DNA of 64,000 nt from the NCBI GenBank assembly GCA_016719465.1, contig JADJYY010000014.1:38883-102882 (forward strand), written 5' to 3'. Positions 1 through 9,633 of this stretch are shown here, piece after piece. The first letter of the stretch is position 1. Each line of letters opens with the position of its first letter. The stretch is from Hydrogenophilales bacterium (GTDB lineage: Bacteria > Pseudomonadota > Gammaproteobacteria > Burkholderiales > Thiobacillaceae). A program made the position numbers and the translations under genes. The notes under the pieces are model-generated. The model was not told the DNA's origin and did not search any database. It saw nothing but the letters and a program-made list of their open reading frames with translations.

Positions 1-1824
1 ACTGCGCACCTCCACGGCCCGAACATCGATGGCCATCTCGGAAAACTTCGTTGATTGACGCACCGACATGCCCATCTGGGGCATGAAGCTGGAGTACGCC
101 ATCCCGCCCGCCTCCGGTTCGAATTCGGAGACCACCCCGTAGACCATGATGTCCGCCACGTCCATCTCCCCCCCTGGCATGGCCCCGCCCTGGACCGCCA
201 TGGCCGAGCGGGACAGGGCCTGTTCAGCCGCCAGCCCCTGGATGTCCATGCGTTCCACCACATTGAAATAGCCGCTCTGGTGCAGGGAGGTCAGGAACAT
301 CTCGCGCAGGCCATCGCCGATCTGCTGGTTGGCCTTGGCCGCCTTGACCTGGAAATCGCCCACGGCCACGCTGGCCCGCCGTCCGTCGCCTCGGGCCGCC
401 GCCGAATCGCTCGCGGCGCCGGAGACGGGTGTGGGAGCGCCGGATGGCGGCGTGATTTGCTGGAGCGCCAGCCGACCTAGCTCGCCCTGGGGATCCAGTT
501 CCGCCACCCTGCGCAGGTAAGCGACGCCCTCCTGCTCGCGACCCATACGCCGCAGATTGAGGCCGGCATTGAACCAGGTAACAACGTGACCTGAATCAAG
601 GGCCAGACACCGCTCGAAGGCCGTCAGGGCTTCCTCCTCGCGGCCGGCACCGGACAAGGCCAAACCCAGGTCGCCCCATGCCGAGGCGTCCTCCGGTTTA
701 ACCTCGGTGAATTTTTGGAGATGGAAGATCGCCTTCTCCCAATCCATTCGCGAGATTGCCAGGGAAGCAAGCGTGGCATGGCCACCGATGTTGTGTTCAT
801 CCAGCGCCAAAGCCCGTTCAGCGCTGACACGGGCATCGTCGAACTGGCCCAGCCGTTGCTGATACCAGCTGATGCGCGCATGAATCCAGGCGTTCTCGCC
901 CACGGCGGCCAAGGCGCGGCGCTCGGATTCGATGGCGCCGGGAAGGTCGCCTTTCCGGTCATGCAGTTCAGCCATGCGCGCCCAGCCTTCCAAACGCTGG
1001 GGCAGAAGACCAATCGCCCGCTCGAACAGGCGGCCTGCCGCATCCCACCTTCCGGCATCCAATTCCAGGTCTCCCCGTTCCAGCAGACAGTCGAATTCGG
1101 ACAAGGCGCCTATTTGCCCGCGCGCGCAGGGGTCCTTCGTCACCGGTGTGGAGGGGGCCACCAAGGCAGCCGATGCGGCCGAAGATTCGGCCGCCCGGAC
1201 GGGAGATCCTTGCCCCGTGACAAGGCGCAGCGTCCGGCGCCAGCCGTCCCGGCTGATGCGCAATTCCAGCGGCGCGGCGCCGTCCAGGCCCCCGACCAGG
1301 GCGGCGAAATCCGCCGCGCCGCCGATGGCCTTGCCCTGGGCCTCGTGGATCAGATCCCCCACGGCCAGGCCGGCATTCGCCGCGGGGCTGCCTGGCTCGA
1401 CGGCGCTGACGCGAGCGGCGGGACCGCCCACCTCGGCATCCACCACCCGCAATCCCAGGCGCGGCGGCGTGGAGGACGGCCCAGCCGCCGCGGCGGGCAC
1501 ATCGGGATCGCCCACCAGTGACATCTGTCGGCGCCAGCCGCCCCGTTCGACGATGAGCGGAACCGCCCGCCCCGCCCCGCGAGCCTTGAGAAAGTCCACC
1601 AATGCCGCCGCTCCCTCGACGGGAAGACCATCCACCTCGCGGATCAGGTCACCCGCCTGCAAGCCGGCTCGGGCCGCCGGGGAAGCCGTCACCACTTGGC
1701 TGACCTCCACCCCCCCTCCCGGCGCATCCCTGAACCGCAGGCCCAGACCGGCAGCCGCGACCAAGCCGACCCACCACACCGCAAGTAGGACAAGCAGCAG
1801 GCGGAAATTCGCACTCGCGGCCAT
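1..1824 (-). CDS. Secreted PDZ-PDZ-TPR-CsgG domain protein (3' end beyond window)
   Basis: The reading frame is open from an ATG at 1824 to the window edge, about 608 codons, so the C-terminus is missing. Residues 1-25 form one hydrophobic segment (signal peptide or anchor). Two PDZ-like domains follow, at about 26-105 and 120-205, each with the 'ASPAARAGLQAGDLI' / 'GSPAANAGLAVGDLI' type ligand-groove motif. A TPR-rich helical region runs to about 460. A CsgG-like domain begins near residue 486 (VAVGDFQVKAAKANQ, then DVADIMVYGVVSEF). The CsgG part is clearly paralogous to that of the gene at 2411-3415. It lies 9 bp downstream of the lipoprotein gene and is probably in the same transcript. CsgG family members are outer-membrane secretion channels or periplasmic assembly factors. 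PDZ domains suggest binding of C-terminal peptides. The combined role is unknown. Confidence 0.8.
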   Translation of the reverse strand, partial: MAASANFRLLLVLLAVWWVGLVAAAGLGLRFRDAPGGGVEVSQVVTASPAARAGLQAGDLIREVDGLPVEGAAALVDFLKARGAGRAVPLIVERGGWRRQMSLVGDPDVPAAAAGPSSTPPRLGLRVVDAEVGGPAARVSAVEPGSPAANAGLAVGDLIHEAQGKAIGGAADFAALVGGLDGAAPLELRISRDGWRRTLRLVTGQGSPVRAAESSAASAALVAPSTPVTKDPCARGQIGALSEFDCLLERGDLELDAGRWDAAGRLFERAIGLLPQRLEGWARMAELHDRKGDLPGAIESERRALAAVGENAWIHARISWYQQRLGQFDDARVSAERALALDEHNIGGHATLASLAISRMDWEKAIFHLQKFTEVKPEDASAWGDLGLALSGAGREEEALTAFERCLALDSGHVVTWFNAGLNLRRMGREQEGVAYLRRVAELDPQGELGRLALQQITPPSGAPTPVSGAASDSAAARGDGRRASVAVGDFQVKAAKANQQIGDGLREMFLTSLHQSGYFNVVERMDIQGLAAEQALSRSAMAVQGGAMPGGEMDVADIMVYGVVSEFEPEAGGMAYSSFMPQMGMSVRQSTKFSEMAIDVRAVEVRS

Positions 1825-1833
1825 ACATCCTTC

Positions 1834-2385
1834 TCAGAGCTCGTATTCCTTGCCCTTCGCCGGCGCGGCGGGTGGCTGGGGCATGGGCACCACGGGCGCG
1901 GGCTGGCGGTAGGCGGGTGGCGTCTGCATGGGAGGCGCCACGGGCCTTTGCGCTGGCCGCCAGGTCGCAAGGCGTTTTTCAAAGGCCTTCTGGAACTCCT
2001 CGACGCACTCGTCACCCTCGTCCCAGTAAGCCATATTCTTCGATACGCCGCAGGTCGCGTCGGCGGTGAGGCTGCCTTGGGCCGACTTCATGATCCCGAC
2101 TTCCAGGGTGATGGTCATGGTCTCCCAGCCGAAAGAGATTTTCTCGGTCTTGTCGCCGCTCACCTGGCCCGCCGCCTCGTTCTGGGATTTGGGCCAGAAA
2201 CCGATGTCCTGCATGGCCTGGGCAGCCACACGGGTCCCTTCGGCGACGCTCAGGCTCGGGTGGGATTTGAACTCCAGCTTGGTCTGGTAGGGACCGGCGC
2301 AGCCCGCAAGTCCCAGGAAAACCACGGCCAGCAAGATTGGCCAGTGCAAGTGGCGGGACCGGATCAAGGTCAATGGGCGAGTCAT
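1834..2385 (-). CDS. Putative lipoprotein, unknown function
   Basis: 183 residues. A basic N-terminus and hydrophobic stretch lead into a lipobox (GLAGC, Cys29), so it is predicted to be a lipid-anchored envelope protein. The mature part (about 30-140) is a compact mixed domain with two cysteines (ADATCGV and GDECVEEF) that could form a disulfide. The last 40 residues are Pro/Gln/Ala-rich and probably disordered. No known family is recognised. It sits between two PDZ/CsgG-domain genes with gaps of 25 and 9 bp, so it is likely co-expressed with them and may be an accessory lipoprotein of the same envelope assembly. Confidence 0.75.
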   Translation of the reverse strand: MTRPLTLIRSRHLHWPILLAVVFLGLAGCAGPYQTKLEFKSHPSLSVAEGTRVAAQAMQDIGFWPKSQNEAAGQVSGDKTEKISFGWETMTITLEVGIMKSAQGSLTADATCGVSKNMAYWDEGDECVEEFQKAFEKRLATWRPAQRPVAPPMQTPPAYRQPAPVVPMPQPPAAPAKGKEYEL

Positions 2386-2410
2386 GGTCTTACCCCTTTC
2401 TGCGGAAGTG

Positions 2411-3415
2411 TCATGGATGGCGGAAATAGGTCGCCGGCAGGTTGTCGGACACGTATTGGGTGGCCTGGATCACCGCGTCGCGGATGGCCTTTTCCATGGG
2501 CGTGTTGCGGAAGGCCCCGAAACTGAAGGGCAATGCCTCGCCGGACACCCTGGGCGAGGCACCGAAGGACCCCTTGGAGGCATCCGCCGAGCCGGTGACG
2601 CGCCTTGCCATCAGGAGCCTGCCGCTACGCACGTCCACCACGCGGATGTCGATGGCCATGTGCGAAGTCTTGCCGCCATGGCTGGCGCTGAACGGCACGC
2701 TGGGCATGCCCATCTGAAAATCCGAACCGCTGGCTTCACCCTCGAATTCGGTCACCGCGCCGTAGACCATGATGTCGGCAACCTCCATCTGGGCGCCTGG
2801 GATGGCCATGTCCGGCCGCGCCATGGCGGAGCGGGACAGGGCCTGCTCGGCGGCGAGACCCTTGATGTCGATGCGCTCCACCACGATGAAGCGGCCGCTG
2901 TTGTGCAGGGCGGTGAGCAGCATCTCGCGCAGGCCGTCGCCGATGACCTGGTTGGCGCGCGCCGCCTTGACCTGGAAGTCCCCCACCGCCACCGTCGCCT
3001 TGAGTGGGCCGCTGGCCTCGGGGGGCGGATAGGGCGACGACGGCTGGAGCGGCGGCGGCTCCGCGCCGGCATACGCCGCGGCAGGTGGCGGGGCGCCACC
3101 GGGAACCAGGGTCACCTGCTTCTCCCAGCCCTGGCGCGTGACGGTCAGGTTGACCTGCTGGCCTTCCGGCAGGGAGCGCAGCAGGATAGCGAGGTCACCC
3201 GCCTTGAGCACCTTGCGACCCTCGGCGTGGGTGATGAGATCGCCGGTCTGCAAGCCGGCCAGGGCAGCCGGCCCGCCCTGCAAGACGGCCGTGATCAGCG
3301 CCCCGGGTACGGCGGGCGAATCGCTGATGCGAATTCCCCAGTGACTGGCCCATGCAATGGAACTGATAAAAAGGGTCGCCAACCATGTCCATTTGAAGCA
3401 ACTGTTACCCATCAC
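2411..3415 (-). CDS. Secreted PDZ-CsgG fusion protein
   Basis: 334 residues. Signal peptide about 1-23 (hydrophobic core, AWA before the mature end). A PDZ-like domain at about 24-105 carries GGPAALAGLQTGDLITHAEG. A Pro-rich linker (about 108-133) leads to a CsgG-type domain at about 135-315 (KATVAVGDFQVKAARANQ, NSGRFIVVERIDIKGLAAEQ, VADIMVYGAVTEFEGEAS, IDIRVVDVRSGRLLMA). CsgG family proteins form or resemble the curli secretion channel, but canonical CsgG is a lipoprotein without PDZ. Here the lipobox is absent and a PDZ has replaced the N-terminal region. The gene follows the RHS gene by 59 bp and precedes the lipoprotein by 25 bp on the same strand. It is a shortened paralogue of the gene at the window edge. 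Confidence 0.82.
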   Translation of the reverse strand: MMGNSCFKWTWLATLFISSIAWASHWGIRISDSPAVPGALITAVLQGGPAALAGLQTGDLITHAEGRKVLKAGDLAILLRSLPEGQQVNLTVTRQGWEKQVTLVPGGAPPPAAAYAGAEPPPLQPSSPYPPPEASGPLKATVAVGDFQVKAARANQVIGDGLREMLLTALHNSGRFIVVERIDIKGLAAEQALSRSAMARPDMAIPGAQMEVADIMVYGAVTEFEGEASGSDFQMGMPSVPFSASHGGKTSHMAIDIRVVDVRSGRLLMARRVTGSADASKGSFGASPRVSGEALPFSFGAFRNTPMEKAIRDAVIQATQYVSDNLPATYFRHP

Positions 3416-3474
3416 ATATACCCCTCGGCCCCCAGCCCCTCGGTTGAGGCCAATTCATTCAATCGGCCCTTTAA

Positions 3475-6400
3475 TTAGCGTCTCTTGCAATCAAGTTTGG
3501 AGGGCGGTCCTGTAACTGGCGTCTTGAGTTGAGCCGCCGACGGTCCCTCGTAAACACGCGTGGAAACCAGACGCGCGTTTTCATAGCCTTTGACAATCCC
3601 CATCAGATCTTTCCCGATACGTTGAAGAGCTCCCTGCAGATCGGTTTGCGAGAGCCCATAGGCGGCCCAATAGGTCAAGGTGCACGGGACCCTGCGTGAC
3701 GCAGGACACGTCGATCCCAGATCGCATACTTCGAAGCTCGCCACCGCTTCCAGTACGTACCATTGGCGAGTCTGCTGAACTGGTGTTGCAGGGGGCGGCT
3801 TGACGTTCGGGATTGTTGGTTTACTGTCAGGCGGCTTTACCGTAACACCGGGCTGCGTGGTCGCCCCTGTCCCGTTAGGTATTCCAGTGGTTATGCCCGC
3901 TTGACCACCCGATGCTGGCGTGGCGCCACCCGTCTGCCCTCCCGCCGATTGCTGCAGCAGGTTGATCTCTTCGCGCAGGCCCCCGCTGGTATAGCGACCG
4001 CCGCCCGACGGATCCGCCGCGCCGCCGCCGCGCGCGTCCCGTTCCTGATCCCGGTCCCGCTCGCGCTGGCCGAACAACTCCAGCGCGGCGCCCGCATCCG
4101 GTCCCGGTTGAGGCGTAACGCACTGGCGCTGTCTGCATCGCTGTCCCTGGGCGCAATCGCTGTCGCTGTCGCAGGCCGGCGGGGTGTCCTGCGTCCCCGG
4201 CTGCTTGTCCGGCTGCTTGTCCGGGTGCTCGAAGCGGGGATCACGAACGCAGGCGCCTTGGGGATTGCACGCATAGCCGAGGGCACAATCCTGGTCGGTG
4301 CTGCATTCCCTTGCCGACTTGTCCGGCTCGCCGGGCTGAGTGCTTGCCGTCTGGGCGCCGAGCCGACCGGCGCATTCCCGGGCGCGATTGGCGGCCTCCC
4401 GCCCCTGGGCCGCGATGCCCTGGGCGGCGCCGTAATCCGCCTGCACCGTCGCCAGATAGAGGGCCGCCACGCCGGCGTGGCTTTGCGCCTCGTTGGCGAT
4501 GCCGCCGAGCATGGCCTCGACGTCGACGCCCCCGAGGCTTTCCTGGGCACTCTGCACGGCATCGGTCAGGGCCCCGTCGGCGGGTAATCCAGCCGCGGCT
4601 TCCTGGGCGATGGCACTGATGGTGACCAGATCGTCGCCCTGCACGAACAGTCGCAAGCTGTTGGCGCTGCCCTTCACCGCGACCTGCATGTTGCGGGCCT
4701 GCTGCAGGGCCGCCGCGTATCCGGCCACCAGGCCCTGAACAGCCCCGAAGCGTTCCTGGATGACGCGGCGATAGCCCTGCAAGGCGGCCCGGAGCTCTTC
4801 CGCTTCGGCGACGAAGTCGTCCGCCACCCCCGACTCGGACTCCAACTGGGCCAAAGCCTGGCTGTAGTCAGCAGGGGTGGCGGCCGCCTCCAGGGCCTTG
4901 GCCTGGCTCTCCGCCTGGTCGGCCAGAGCGGAACGGTCGCCGCCGCCGCCCTCGGCACAGGCCTGTTGCGCCAGCGCGGCAATCGCGGCCTGCTGGGTCC
5001 GCAAGGCGTTGGTATCCAGCCCCGCCAGCCGTCCGCGCACGCCGGCCAGGACGGCCTCGTGGCTCTGGATTCGGCCGCGCAGAGCCTGTACTTGGGCGGC
5101 CTTGGCCTGGGCGGCGTTGCGCTGGTTGGCCGCTTCCAGTTCCAGGGCTTGCGCTTCGGCCGCCTGGCTGGCCAACTGGCCGCGCAGGCGCTGGAGTTCC
5201 GCCGCCTTGCCGCGCAGGGCGTCGAGGTGCAGTTCCCGGTCCTCGGATATGGCGCGGCTGGTCTGCTCGGCGCGATGCTCTGCCCGGATCACCCCCAGTT
5301 CCGCCTGCAACTGCTGTCCCCGCTGGTCGACGGCCGCATGCACGCGCTCAGCGCTGGCAACGGTCAGGGCCACGGTGCCCACCGCCGCGCCGCCCACGGT
5401 CACCACAGCGGGCGCGGCGGAAGCGAGCCAGACGGTGGCGTGGCCCATCGCCGCGGATGTCGCCGCGGCACCCGCGAGTTCCAGGGCTCGATCTGACGCC
5501 ACCTGGGCGGGATCGTCGGCGGCCAGCGCCTCGCCAGCGATGTCGGCCATGCGGATTGCCATCAGTCCCCGACCCGTGACAGAGGACAGGCGCGCTGCGC
5601 CTCCGGCATAGGGCTGGGCGGCGGCCTCGACCCACGCGCCGGCGCCACGGACCGCCGCACCTGCGGCACGAAGGCCGGGGACAAGCCCACCTACCCCCGG
5701 CTGTCCTGAGATCACGGTAGCCCCCCCAGGGCCGGTTTGCGCCATCGGCCCAGCCATCACACCTCCAGCTGGTGGTACTTTCGCGGTCGGATTGGCCGCT
5801 ATCTCCGCTCGACGCGCTTGCGCCGCAGCTGCGCGTATTTGGTCTAGCCTACGTGCTTCATAGGGGTTTTCGGCTTGAGTAAGCGCTCGACGTTGCACAC
5901 CCTGTCGCCAGCCAGCGACTTTCTGTTCATTAATGGTGTCGTGAAAGTGTTCATATACAAATTGCCCTCGCATGGGCTGACCGATCGGTATATGGCGTAA
6001 GGGAGGCCGGTTCGGTGGCTCGGATAGGGTCGGCCTGCCCCATGCGACATAGCCCACGTCCTCGGTCGGATAAACCTGCTCCCCATAAGGATCGACATAG
6101 CGCCACGGGTTGTTGCGCGCATACAGATAGGGCACGAAGGACAATGGGTCGTCGATGCTCCCGAACACCGGGTCGGGAGAGATGAAGCGCCCGACTCGCG
6201 GATCGTAGAAACGCGCGCGCATGTCGTAGAGACCCGTGGCTTCATCCAGCGGCCGTCCACCATAGCGGGGCGGCAAAGCCGCCGCGGCGCCCTGCCGCGT
6301 CAATACGTTGCCGAAGCTGTCGAATCGGTAGTGGCCAACCGGTTTTCCCTGGTGATCGGTGAGCGCCAGCGAGGTACCCAGATCATCCTGGTGGATGAAT

Positions 6401-9400
6401 CGGGCCGCCGCGCCCTTTGCGGTGACGGTCAAGGGCTGGTCGGTCCCCGCGTACAGATAGGACTGAATCGGCTCGAATCCCTCGGACAGTTCGGCGATCA
6501 CATCGTCCCCCGCGTGCAGATAGTAACTGCGCCTGCCCTCCTCCTCGCGCCAGATCCGTTCGCCGAAGGGGCCATAGCCATAAGCCACGGTTTTGCCGGT
6601 GGGCAGATCAACCCGGCTCAGATTACCGTCCGCATCGAAGCGATAGCGGGTGATGGCCTTGCCCTCGCGGCGTGAGGCGAGGTTGCCATCAGTGTCATAG
6701 GTCAACACCACATCGCCCGCCTGAACCAGGCGGCCGGCGGAATCATGGCGATATTCCGTGACGCCGGCGGCGGCGCGCACCGCCTTGCGATTGCCCGTCA
6801 AGCCGAGGGCATATTCGATGTGCTGGCCCTCAAGTGTTTCCGCCACCAGTTGTCCGTCCGGGTCGTAGCGGAATCGTCCGGCGTGCCCCTGCTCATCTTG
6901 GATCTCGACGCGGTTGCCGTCCGCGTCGTGGCGGTAACGCCGAGCGGCGAAGGATTTTCCGGCGGCATCCAGATGGGTGACCGAGACGGTCCGACCGGAA
7001 TCGTCGTACTCGAACCGGACCGTCGTGCCGTTGGACGCGCTGCGTCTGACCAGACGGCCGAAATCGTCATAGGCGAAATCGAAACGTACCCCCTTGCCAT
7101 CTTCCAGGACGCTCAGGCGGCCCAACTTGTCGTAGGCGTAGCCAGTCTCCAGCCGGCCCGGCCCGGTGCGTCTCAACACACGACCGAGGCTGTCCCGCCG
7201 CCAGCGGATTTCCTGTCCCCATTCCGGATAGCGCAGCGTGGCAAGCCGGCCATGGGCGTCATAGTCGAGGCGCAGGCTGAATCGCCCGTTACCCGCCTGG
7301 ACGAGATTGCCGCGTTCGTCGTAACGGTAGGTCCAGGTTTCCTCCGGTGATGCCCTGCTGACCAGGCGCCCCGCCGCATCGTAGGCATAGCGCACCGCCT
7401 GGCCCCGGGCATTGGTGCGCTCGATCAGCCTGCCCAGGGCGTCATAGCGGTTATTGACGGGTCCGCCCCATGACCGGCCTTGGCTGGACAGGCGCCCGGC
7501 CGGGTCGTATTTCAGCCGCAGTCCCGTAGCGTCCGGGAAGCGGATCTCGTCGAGCAGCGCGGAGCGATCGTGATTGAAGCGCCATCCCCCGCCCGAGGGC
7601 AGGATCACTTCCGTGAGCAAGCCGTCCGGATCGTATTGAAACCGCTCCTGGTTTCCCATGGGCGAAACCTGACTCAGCAGCCGACCTTCGGCATCCATCT
7701 CCAGCAATTGCGTCCCACCCGTTGCATCGCGAATCCGGATAACCCGGCTGCCGCTGTCGCGCTGGATTTCCGTCGTGCCCTTGCCAAGGCTTGTGCGCAG
7801 TTGCCCCGGCTTGCTCTGCTCATAGCGGGCCACCAGGCCGGACGGCAGGCTTAACTCCTGCAGACGGCCACCCGCGCCATATTTCCATTGGGTCACATTG
7901 CCCAGCGGATCCTTCCGTTCCGCCAGACGCCCGTCGGGGTGGTAGGCCAGGCGCTCCTCCGCGCCATCCCCATGCCGTATCCTGACCAAGCTTCCGGCAG
8001 GGTCATAACCATATTCGACGCGTTGCCCGCCCTGGGCCTCGACCACCAGTCGGCCCTGGGTGTCGTACTCGAAGCGTGCTTCCGGAACGCCCGGTGCCAG
8101 CACCCTGGCCAGCAGGCCGTTGGCCTGATATTGATAGGTGGTGACGGCGCCCAATGCATCCACCTGGCGCAGCAACCGGTCCCGGTCGTCGAATTCCCAG
8201 CGCGTGACGGCGCCATCGGGCGCCTCCCGCCGTATCAACCTGCCCTGTTCGTCGAATTCCAGGCGTGTCCCGCGCCCGGCCCCGTCGACCACGCTGACCG
8301 GGCGGCCCCGGGCATCATGCTCGAAGCGTGTGGTGCGGCCCGCGGGCGAGGTCACGGCCGTGACGTTGCCCCGCTCGTCATGCTGGTAGCGGGTGACGGC
8401 GCCGTTGCTGTCCAGCCCTTGCAGGCGTCCGCGGCTGTCATAGATGAAGCGCAGGCGGCGCCCCGTGGAACTTTCCTGGCTGATCAGGCGCCCCTGGTCG
8501 TCGTAGGCCAGGTTGAGCAGGGAGCCATCCCCATAGCGGCGCCCCAGGAGCTGACCGTCTTGGCTCCAGGTCCAGGCTTCCCGCCGGCCTGTCGCATCCT
8601 CGCGCCATAGAGGCCTGCCCTCCGCATCATGCCCCTGGGCCCATCCACCCTTCGGACCACCCAAGACATGCAAGGTGGCTCCCTGATAGCTGTAGCGCTC
8701 GACCAGACCGGCCGGACCCCGCCGCTCCACCACCCTGCCCTGGCCGTCATAGACGAATGACTCGCTGCTACCGTCCGCATGGGTGATGCCGGTCAGCAGG
8801 TCCTTGTCGCCGTAGTGGTAATCGGTCGTCCAGCCATCCACGTTCCTGACCCGACTGAGGCGAGACCGCTCGTCATAGGCATATTCGATTTTGCGTCCCG
8901 CTCGGTCTTCCAATGCGACGAGCCTGCCGTCCGGCCGGAACTTGAAGTGAATTTCACTCTGCTGTCCGGCGGATAGGCGTACCAGACGGCCGTGCGAGTC
9001 ATGGACGGAGGCCAGCTTGTTGCCGTGGGTGTCCTGCCGCAACACTTCCTTGCCATCGACATCGAAACGAATGATGGCGCCTTCGGGGGTGGTCAACTGG
9101 CTTGATTGCGCGGCGCGAACGAGGCGTTGTCCCGCCGGCCCCAGGTATTCATCCTTGCCGCTGCGACGAAAGACCTGGCTCCCCCCCGGAGCATGCAAAA
9201 CGATCTTTTCACCCCCCGCCATTTCCAGGTGTGTGGCGAATTCCATTCGCCAACCCGGTCCCAATTCACCCTTGCCGGCGGCGGATGAATATTGCCGTGT
9301 GATGGGTACGCGACTCAGAGGAGTCGCAAGTTCGATGTCCGTTGCGGTGGCCCGCAAGGCACCTGACGAAGGATGAACCTCAGCCGCCTGCAAGGGCAAT

Positions 9401-9453
9401 AACGGCGTGGCCAGAAGAACAAACAACAACGGGTAGATGGCGCCCAAGACCAC
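3475..9453 (-). CDS. Giant secreted RHS/YD-repeat protein with atypical coiled-coil and Cys-rich C-terminus
   Basis: 1992 residues from a GTG at 9453; the nearby ATG at 9460 is out of frame. A signal peptide spans about 1-24. An RHS N-terminal domain and more than 30 YD repeats (GRL..YDxxGRL pattern) form the expected beta-cocoon to about residue 1020. The RHS core signature (YGGRPLDEATGLYDMRARFYDPRVGRF... ending DPYGE) closes at about 1121. The remaining 870 residues are unusual for the family. There is a small-residue hydrophobic patch (about 1330-1365) and a long Ala/Gln/Arg heptad coiled coil (about 1370-1500). More helix to about 1690 follows, then two short cysteine modules (CSTDQDCALGYACNPQGAC at about 1715-1735, CDSDSDCAQGQRCRQRQC at about 1758-1778). 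A Gly/Pro-rich region and a C-terminal domain with four cysteines end the protein. No recognisable toxin domain or downstream immunity gene is seen. The PDZ/CsgG genes follow on the same strand. Confidence 0.9.
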   Translation of the reverse strand: MVLGAIYPLLFVLLATPLLPLQAAEVHPSSGALRATATDIELATPLSRVPITRQYSSAAGKGELGPGWRMEFATHLEMAGGEKIVLHAPGGSQVFRRSGKDEYLGPAGQRLVRAAQSSQLTTPEGAIIRFDVDGKEVLRQDTHGNKLASVHDSHGRLVRLSAGQQSEIHFKFRPDGRLVALEDRAGRKIEYAYDERSRLSRVRNVDGWTTDYHYGDKDLLTGITHADGSSESFVYDGQGRVVERRGPAGLVERYSYQGATLHVLGGPKGGWAQGHDAEGRPLWREDATGRREAWTWSQDGQLLGRRYGDGSLLNLAYDDQGRLISQESSTGRRLRFIYDSRGRLQGLDSNGAVTRYQHDERGNVTAVTSPAGRTTRFEHDARGRPVSVVDGAGRGTRLEFDEQGRLIRREAPDGAVTRWEFDDRDRLLRQVDALGAVTTYQYQANGLLARVLAPGVPEARFEYDTQGRLVVEAQGGQRVEYGYDPAGSLVRIRHGDGAEERLAYHPDGRLAERKDPLGNVTQWKYGAGGRLQELSLPSGLVARYEQSKPGQLRTSLGKGTTEIQRDSGSRVIRIRDATGGTQLLEMDAEGRLLSQVSPMGNQERFQYDPDGLLTEVILPSGGGWRFNHDRSALLDEIRFPDATGLRLKYDPAGRLSSQGRSWGGPVNNRYDALGRLIERTNARGQAVRYAYDAAGRLVSRASPEETWTYRYDERGNLVQAGNGRFSLRLDYDAHGRLATLRYPEWGQEIRWRRDSLGRVLRRTGPGRLETGYAYDKLGRLSVLEDGKGVRFDFAYDDFGRLVRRSASNGTTVRFEYDDSGRTVSVTHLDAAGKSFAARRYRHDADGNRVEIQDEQGHAGRFRYDPDGQLVAETLEGQHIEYALGLTGNRKAVRAAAGVTEYRHDSAGRLVQAGDVVLTYDTDGNLASRREGKAITRYRFDADGNLSRVDLPTGKTVAYGYGPFGERIWREEEGRRSYYLHAGDDVIAELSEGFEPIQSYLYAGTDQPLTVTAKGAAARFIHQDDLGTSLALTDHQGKPVGHYRFDSFGNVLTRQGAAAALPPRYGGRPLDEATGLYDMRARFYDPRVGRFISPDPVFGSIDDPLSFVPYLYARNNPWRYVDPYGEQVYPTEDVGYVAWGRPTLSEPPNRPPLRHIPIGQPMRGQFVYEHFHDTINEQKVAGWRQGVQRRALTQAENPYEARRLDQIRAAAAQARRAEIAANPTAKVPPAGGVMAGPMAQTGPGGATVISGQPGVGGLVPGLRAAGAAVRGAGAWVEAAAQPYAGGAARLSSVTGRGLMAIRMADIAGEALAADDPAQVASDRALELAGAAATSAAMGHATVWLASAAPAVVTVGGAAVGTVALTVASAERVHAAVDQRGQQLQAELGVIRAEHRAEQTSRAISEDRELHLDALRGKAAELQRLRGQLASQAAEAQALELEAANQRNAAQAKAAQVQALRGRIQSHEAVLAGVRGRLAGLDTNALRTQQAAIAALAQQACAEGGGGDRSALADQAESQAKALEAAATPADYSQALAQLESESGVADDFVAEAEELRAALQGYRRVIQERFGAVQGLVAGYAAALQQARNMQVAVKGSANSLRLFVQGDDLVTISAIAQEAAAGLPADGALTDAVQSAQESLGGVDVEAMLGGIANEAQSHAGVAALYLATVQADYGAAQGIAAQGREAANRARECAGRLGAQTASTQPGEPDKSARECSTDQDCALGYACNPQGACVRDPRFEHPDKQPDKQPGTQDTPPACDSDSDCAQGQRCRQRQCVTPQPGPDAGAALELFGQRERDRDQERDARGGGAADPSGGGRYTSGGLREEINLLQQSAGGQTGGATPASGGQAGITTGIPNGTGATTQPGVTVKPPDSKPTIPNVKPPPATPVQQTRQWYVLEAVASFEVCDLGSTCPASRRVPCTLTYWAAYGLSQTDLQGALQRIGKDLMGIVKGYENARLVSTRVYEGPSAAQLKTPVTGPPSKLDCKRR

Positions 9454-9633
9454 ACCCCATATTTAACCGGATAGTAATGTCTTTATAGGCAATGGAACCC
9501 AGGTATGGGGTTTAGGGAATAGCCGGACAAACGGATACTCCAGATAAAAACAAGCTACGAATCCGCGATGTACCGGCGTTGGGCGATACCACATCAATGC
9601 CACCTGGAATGGCAGGGTGCGGACCACATTCAA
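9454..9633. other. Intergenic region between rluB and the RHS gene
   Basis: 180 bp, more AT-rich than its neighbours near 9460-9500. It should hold the promoter of the RHS operon on the minus strand, but no unambiguous -35/-10 pair or terminator was recognised. Confidence 0.4.

Noticed and set aside
3475..6090. RHS polymorphic toxin with immunity gene
   Set aside because: No toxin fold is recognised, and the next genes are PDZ/CsgG and lipoprotein genes rather than a small immunity protein.
6100..9300. DNA direct repeats or CRISPR in the YD-repeat region
   Set aside because: The periodicity is the protein YD repeat with divergent DNA and no constant spacers.
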